Position numbers and translations under genes: made by a program. A model generated the notes under the pieces. It saw only the letters and a program-made list of their open reading frames with translations, made no database searches and was not told the DNA's origin. Below are positions 23,314 to 26,587 of a stretch of DNA of 26,587 nucleotides, piece by piece. Position 1 is the first letter of the stretch. The number at the start of each line of letters is the position of its first letter. Source of the DNA: an uncultured Bacilli bacterium (GTDB taxonomy: Bacteria; Bacillota_I; Bacilli_A; RF39; UBA660); contig CANQDB010000007.1 in assembly GCA_947591175.1 (NCBI GenBank), positions 1-26,587 on the forward strand. Reading direction: 5' to 3'.

Positions 23314-24015
23314 ATTAAGCGAATTGATCGAATAATATCTGAACAAACAAATTATAGTCGAAAAGAAATAAAAAAATTAATTTCTAAGGGTTTGATATAC
23401 GTAAACGATCAACAAGTTAAAAAACCGGAATGTAAATTTGAGGAAAATGATATAGTACTTAAAATCGAAGGTAAAGAGATAGATATAAAGGATCATATTT
23501 ATTTGATTTTAAACAAACCGAAAGGGTTTGTATCTACCACGGATGACGTTAAAGAAAATAGTGTATTAAATCTTGTACCTCTAAAGTATAAAAAAAGAAA
23601 TTTGTTTCCTGCTGGTAGACTTGATAAAGATACAACAGGGTTAATGATTATAACTGATGATGGAGGCTTCGCTCATAATATTCTAGCTCCAAATAAACAT
23701 GTAAAAAAGATATATGAAGTAAAGATCGATATTCCTGTTTCTTCTATAATGAAAGAAGAGTTTGCTAAAGGAGTAATATTAAATGATGGAGTTTGTAAAT
23801 CGGCAGAATTAAATATAAAAGAAAAATATAGGGCGGAAGTAATTCTTACGGAAGGAAGATATCATCAAATTAAAAGAATGTTTGCTTGCTTTAAAGCCAA
23901 AGTAATTGAATTAAATAGAATTGGCATAGGTGATTTGTATTTGCCCAAAGATTTAAAAATTGGTGATGTAAGAGAAGTAACGAAAAATGAATTACTAAAG
24001 ATTCAAGAAAAATAA
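23314..24015 (+). CDS. RsuA-family rRNA pseudouridine synthase, probable ATT start
   Basis: A 233-residue pseudouridine synthase of the RsuA/RluB/E/F family. An S4 domain (KRIDRIISEQTNYSRKEIKK…LIYVNDQQVKKPE) is followed by the catalytic domain with LILNKPKGFVSTT, the active-site Asp in GRLDKDTTGLMIITDDG, and EGRYHQIKRMFA. It would convert one or more rRNA uridines to pseudouridine. No ATG is available: the GTG at 23305 lies within GGGAGGTG, whereas ATT 23314 is 6 bases after it and gives the usual family N-terminus (…KRIDRII). It lies 28 bases after tlyA with no terminator between. Confidence 0.88.
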   Translation: MKRIDRIISEQTNYSRKEIKKLISKGLIYVNDQQVKKPECKFEENDIVLKIEGKEIDIKDHIYLILNKPKGFVSTTDDVKENSVLNLVPLKYKKRNLFPAGRLDKDTTGLMIITDDGGFAHNILAPNKHVKKIYEVKIDIPVSSIMKEEFAKGVILNDGVCKSAELNIKEKYRAEVILTEGRYHQIKRMFACFKAKVIELNRIGIGDLYLPKDLKIGDVREVTKNELLKIQEK

Positions 24016-24049
24016 TTAATATAAATGTAATTATAAAAAAATGGGTATG

Positions 24050-24073
24050 GAGGAACTATTTGTTCTTCTTTTT
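24050..24073 (+). terminator. Terminator ending the cargo genes
   Basis: GAGGAAC (24050-24056), loop TATTT, GTTCTTC (24062-24068, one G-T pair), then TTTTT. It separates the cargo from the recombination genes. Confidence 0.7.
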
Positions 24074-24109
24074 CGTTTATTTTAATAAATTTAAATGAGG
24101 AGAGAGAAC

Positions 24110-24310
24110 ATGAGGGATAAATTTTGTATTTCGTTAGCTAACAAAATGGTCGCCAAGGCTTTGGTAAATGAACTTTGTAATAAGGGTATGATCGATTTTA
24201 TAAGTAGTTGTAAGATCGTTAAAAAGATAGATGAAGATATTAGTAAATTAGAGAAATTACAAGAAAATAGTAAAGAAGTAGAAAATATAATGATTGAAAT
24301 CCCAGTCTAG
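24110..24310 (+). CDS. Small helical protein next to the recombinase
   Basis: A 66-residue protein predicted to be largely helical: SLANKMVAKALVNELCNKGM, then a second helix with KIVKKIDEDISKLEKLQEN. I do not recognise a named family with certainty. It resembles short proteins often found directly upstream of large serine recombinases in Bacillota elements, with the pattern 'helix, KG[ML]I, helix'. It ends 18 bases before the recombinase and may be a recombination directionality factor or regulator. ATG 24110 follows GGAGAGAG, while the ATG at 24095 lies before that site. Confidence 0.6.
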   Translation: MRDKFCISLANKMVAKALVNELCNKGMIDFISSCKIVKKIDEDISKLEKLQENSKEVENIMIEIPV

Positions 24311-24328
24311 AAAGGTTCCCAGATAACA

Positions 24329-25969
24329 ATGAATCTTTATCAAATTAGAACTATCTTAAGTCAAGGTCAAAAACTTAGTGATTTACCTCTTTACGTTACT
24401 TTTTATGCCAGGGTTTCGACTGATCACGAGGAGCAATTGAATTCGTTAGAAAACCAAGTTATGTACTTTGAAAATTTTATTAAATCACAAGATAATTGGT
24501 TTTTTGTTCCAGGTTATGTCGATGAGGGTATATCAGGTACTAGTGTTCAAAAACGCGATAATTTTCTTAAAATGATTAACGATGCTAAAGATGGTAAGTT
24601 TAATTTAATACTGACAAAAGAAATATCGCGCTTTTCGAGAAATACAGTCGATAGTATAAAATATACGCAAGAGCTGTTGTCCTTTGGTGTAGGAGTATTT
24701 TTCTTAAATGACAATATTAATACTTTTGAATCTGATTCAGAACTGCGGTTAACTATCATGTCTTCTATTGCGCAAGATGAAATTAGAAAATTATCGGAAA
24801 GAATTAGATTTGGTTATAAAAGGAGTATCGAAAAAGGAGTCGTGACTGGTAACAATAATTTTTATGGGTACAAAAAGAATAAAGGAAAGTTGGAAATCGT
24901 TCCCGAAGAAGCCGAATTAATTAGACTTATATTTAATGAGTATAGTAAAGAACAGATGGGAACTTCTAAACTAGGTCATTATCTATACGATAAGTATCAT
25001 ATTGAAAGTAAAACAAAGAAACCTTTGGCAGGAACGGTTATTAGTAGAATAATAAGAAATCCTAAATATAAAGGTTATTTTTGTGCTCATAAAGAGACGA
25101 CTATCGATTATCATTCTAAGAAAAGAATTAGATTTAAGCCGAGCGAATGGATAGTTTACGAAGATAACGAGACTTGTCCCCCGATTGTTTCTTGTGAATT
25201 ATGGGAAAAGTGTAACCAGATATTAGATAATAATTCTAAACGTCATAAAACTCGTACGAGAACTGATATGCGTTATGCTTTATCTGGTAAAATTAAGTGC
25301 TATCACGATGGGGCAACTTTTATAAAAGGAAGTTACAAAAATAAAAAGACAGGAACATCACGAAAATATTGTGGTTGTTCTAATTATCGAAAATATGGTA
25401 GGCAAAAAACATGTGGTTGCAGGACGCCGATCATTTATAATGCTGAATTAGTATCTATCTTTAAAGATTTGGCAACTATTTTTTTGACTAAGGAAAGTTA
25501 CATTATAAAAGAGATATATAGTTTAATAAAGGAGGCTAAAGTACCAAAAGATTATACTAAAGAGATAGTTGAAATAGATAAAAAAATGGAAGAAATAAAG
25601 AAAGCCAAAGAGGAACTTATCGATATGCGGGCAAGAAAAGAAATAGATAATGAAGAATTTACTAGGCAGAAGGAAAAATACGAGGAATTTTTAGTTAATT
25701 TGGAAAATAAAAAGAGTACATACTTTGCGGATAATAAAGATTTGGCTAGCGACGACTTAACTACTTTTTATAAAAAGGTTAGAAGGATGATTTTAAGTGA
25801 TGAAGAATCGTTATTTAGAGTATTTGGTAGTATAGTAGAAGTTATCTATGTTGAAAGGTTTGAAAATAGGGCTGATCAAAGAGCGTTATTACATTTTAAA
25901 CTTAAAATACGATATGTGAAGAGTATTTTTAATTTAGATGATTTTAAACTGCTTTTTAGAAACTACTAG
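24329..25969 (+). CDS. Large serine recombinase (integrase)
   Basis: A 546-residue large serine recombinase that integrates and excises the element. The catalytic domain begins VTFYARVSTD with nucleophile Ser30. GYVDEGISGTSVQKRDNF, LTKEISRFSRNTVDS (active-site arginines) and the dimer helix region ISSIAQDE-like MSSIAQDEIRKLSERI follow. The recombinase domain lies at about 165-270 (GYKKNKGKLEIVPEEAELIR…RIIRNPKYKGYF). A zinc ribbon carries cysteines in KIKCYHDG, YCGC and TCGC, then a coiled coil of about 415-475. Its TAG (25967-25969) lies within the attachment site, 1 base before GATG. Ribosome binding is weak (AAAGG). Confidence 0.95.
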   Translation: MNLYQIRTILSQGQKLSDLPLYVTFYARVSTDHEEQLNSLENQVMYFENFIKSQDNWFFVPGYVDEGISGTSVQKRDNFLKMINDAKDGKFNLILTKEISRFSRNTVDSIKYTQELLSFGVGVFFLNDNINTFESDSELRLTIMSSIAQDEIRKLSERIRFGYKRSIEKGVVTGNNNFYGYKKNKGKLEIVPEEAELIRLIFNEYSKEQMGTSKLGHYLYDKYHIESKTKKPLAGTVISRIIRNPKYKGYFCAHKETTIDYHSKKRIRFKPSEWIVYEDNETCPPIVSCELWEKCNQILDNNSKRHKTRTRTDMRYALSGKIKCYHDGATFIKGSYKNKKTGTSRKYCGCSNYRKYGRQKTCGCRTPIIYNAELVSIFKDLATIFLTKESYIIKEIYSLIKEAKVPKDYTKEIVEIDKKMEEIKKAKEELIDMRARKEIDNEEFTRQKEKYEEFLVNLENKKSTYFADNKDLASDDLTTFYKKVRRMILSDEESLFRVFGSIVEVIYVERFENRADQRALLHFKLKIRYVKSIFNLDDFKLLFRNY

Positions 25970-25990
25970 AGATGCGACTGTCGCTTTAGC
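25955..25990. other. attR, right attachment site
   Basis: The element end (GAAACTACTAGA) joins dacF codons (GATGCGACTGTCGCT) around GATG at 25971-25974. The CTACTA arm (25963-25968) mirrors TAGTAG at the left end. Outer limits are approximate. The recombinase stop codon is part of the site. Confidence 0.7.
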
Positions 25991-26587
25991 CGAACGTATT
26001 AGTGGAACTGAAGAGGCCTTCGTTCAAAAGATGAATGAGAAAGCAAGTTCCTTAGGCCTTACAAATACCCATTTTATGAATTGTACGGGGTTAGATGAAG
26101 ATAATCATTACTCATCGGCAAGGGATATGAGTATCATTGCTAAGGAACTTTTAAAACACGAGACGATTTTAGAGTTTTCTTCAGTCTATGAAGATTATTT
26201 AAGACAAGATACGGCAAGTCCCTTTTGGTTAGTCAATACGAATAAACTAATAAGAACTTATCCAGGAGCAGATGGCTTAAAGACGGGACATACCGATAAT
26301 GCTTTGTATTGTATGGCGGTCACGGCTAAAAAGGACAATTTACGATTAGTTGCCTTAGTCTTCGGCGAAGAAAATAGTAAAGTACGTAATAGTGAAACAG
26401 CGGCTTTACTCGATTATGGATTTAATCTATATAAAATGCAGCTATTAAAAGCTAAAGGGGAACTTTTAGGTGAAGTTTCTATCGATTTGGGTAACTTAGA
26501 TAAAGTGGGAGTAGTCGCAACGCAAGATATTGGAGCTATTACTAAAAAAAGTGACACTTTAGAAAATTTGACCACGGAACTTGTACT
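25971..26587 (+). pseudogene. dacF: dacF 3' part, disconnected from its start
   Basis: Open without stops from GAT 25971 to the window edge, this encodes the rest of the D,D-carboxypeptidase: DATVALAERISGTEEAFVQK, NTHFMNCTGLDEDNHYSSAR, the KTG motif in GADGLKTGHTDNALYC, and the beginning of the C-terminal domain (LLKAKGELLGEVSIDLGN). It has no start or ribosome binding site of its own, and the SxxK serine is on the other fragment, so it is inactive while the element is present. Precise excision would rejoin it in frame to the fragment ending at Asp139. Confidence 0.92.

Larger units (their letters stand above)
11317..25970 (+). mobile_element. Integrative element with serine recombinase, inserted in dacF
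   Basis: About 14,654 bp of DNA split dacF in frame. The left junction reads GCCAATGATG then foreign DNA; the right junction reads foreign DNA then GATGCGACTGTC. Removing the element gives GCCAATGATGCGACTGTC, coding Ala-Asn-Asp-Ala-Thr-Val without interruption. Only GATG is shared, which fixes the ends to within 4 bases and matches the short cores of large serine recombinases. The recombinase lies at the right edge. No relaxase, type IV secretion, capsid or replication gene is present, so it would need help to move between cells, or it moves as an integrated cassette. The cargo is a metabolic gene cluster. Confidence 0.88.

Noticed and set aside
11317..25970. Prophage or conjugative element
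   Set aside because: No capsid, tail, lysis, relaxase or mating-pair genes occur between the ends; only the recombinase and a small neighbour serve mobility.
11317..25974. dacF considered as a frameshifted or decayed pseudogene
   Set aside because: Both halves are intact up to the junction and rejoin in frame across GATG, so insertion explains everything.
1..26587. Mycoplasma genetic code (TGA as Trp)
   Set aside because: Trp is encoded by TGG throughout, long genes are free of in-frame TGA, and TGA ends several genes in overlaps. The host genes in the window happen to use only TAA or TAG, but the number is small.

Overview
The window looks like a low-GC, peptidoglycan-bearing member of the Bacillota, close to the gut Bacilli/Erysipelotrichia-type lineages. 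This rests on the AT-rich coding sequence, AGGAG-type ribosome binding sites, a SufCDSUB operon with the Gram-positive scaffold SufU, and a pyrimidine-nucleoside phosphorylase next to DacF- and VanY-type D,D-carboxypeptidases. Trp is read from TGG and TGA serves as a stop, so the mycoplasma code is unlikely. The genus cannot be fixed from the sequence alone.

Host part, left (1-11316). A HIT-family hydrolase (minus strand) with its terminator comes first. Next is a DUF4143-type AAA ATPase whose promoter overlaps a set of three direct repeats with an exact 33-bp period. The Fe-S assembly operon sufC-sufD-sufS-sufU-sufB follows, then ssb behind a terminator that also carries its promoter. An Rpn/PD-(D/E)XK nuclease-like gene is cut by an in-frame stop, and a second copy of its C-terminal tail lies beside it. 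Pyrimidine-nucleoside phosphorylase, a VanY-like M15 carboxypeptidase (minus strand) and the 5' part of dacF complete this side.

Integrated element (about 11317-25970, 14.65 kb). dacF is interrupted directly after its SxN active-site motif (Ser-Ala-Asn-Asp). The rest of the gene resumes in frame at 25971 and runs off the window. A large serine recombinase sits at the right edge and its stop codon lies inside the attachment site. The only sequence shared by the two junctions is GATG, as expected for this recombinase class. Joining the junctions restores an uninterrupted DacF frame, so the insertion should be reversible.

Cargo. The element carries no conjugation, phage-structural or known antibiotic-resistance genes. 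A LysR-type regulator and a Nudix-fold protein without catalytic residues form a first small operon ending in a terminator. A second, tightly overlapping operon encodes a PLP aminotransferase, a DcsG/RimK-like ATP-grasp enzyme, an AAA_28 P-loop protein like eukaryotic TTD14, a second ATP-grasp ligase, an amino-acid-type ABC importer whose binding protein appears circularly permuted, and a P-loop kinase. Two paralogous intact Nudix hydrolases, a HAD phosphatase with an extra N-terminal domain, a TlyA-type rRNA 2'-O-methyltransferase and an RsuA-type pseudouridine synthase (probably starting at ATT) follow. A small helical protein and the recombinase close the element. I infer an undescribed metabolic or biosynthetic island: import of a small amino-acid-like molecule, transamination, ATP-dependent amide or peptide-type ligation, phosphate and nucleotide handling, and possibly ribosome modification as self-protection. 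The product is unknown.
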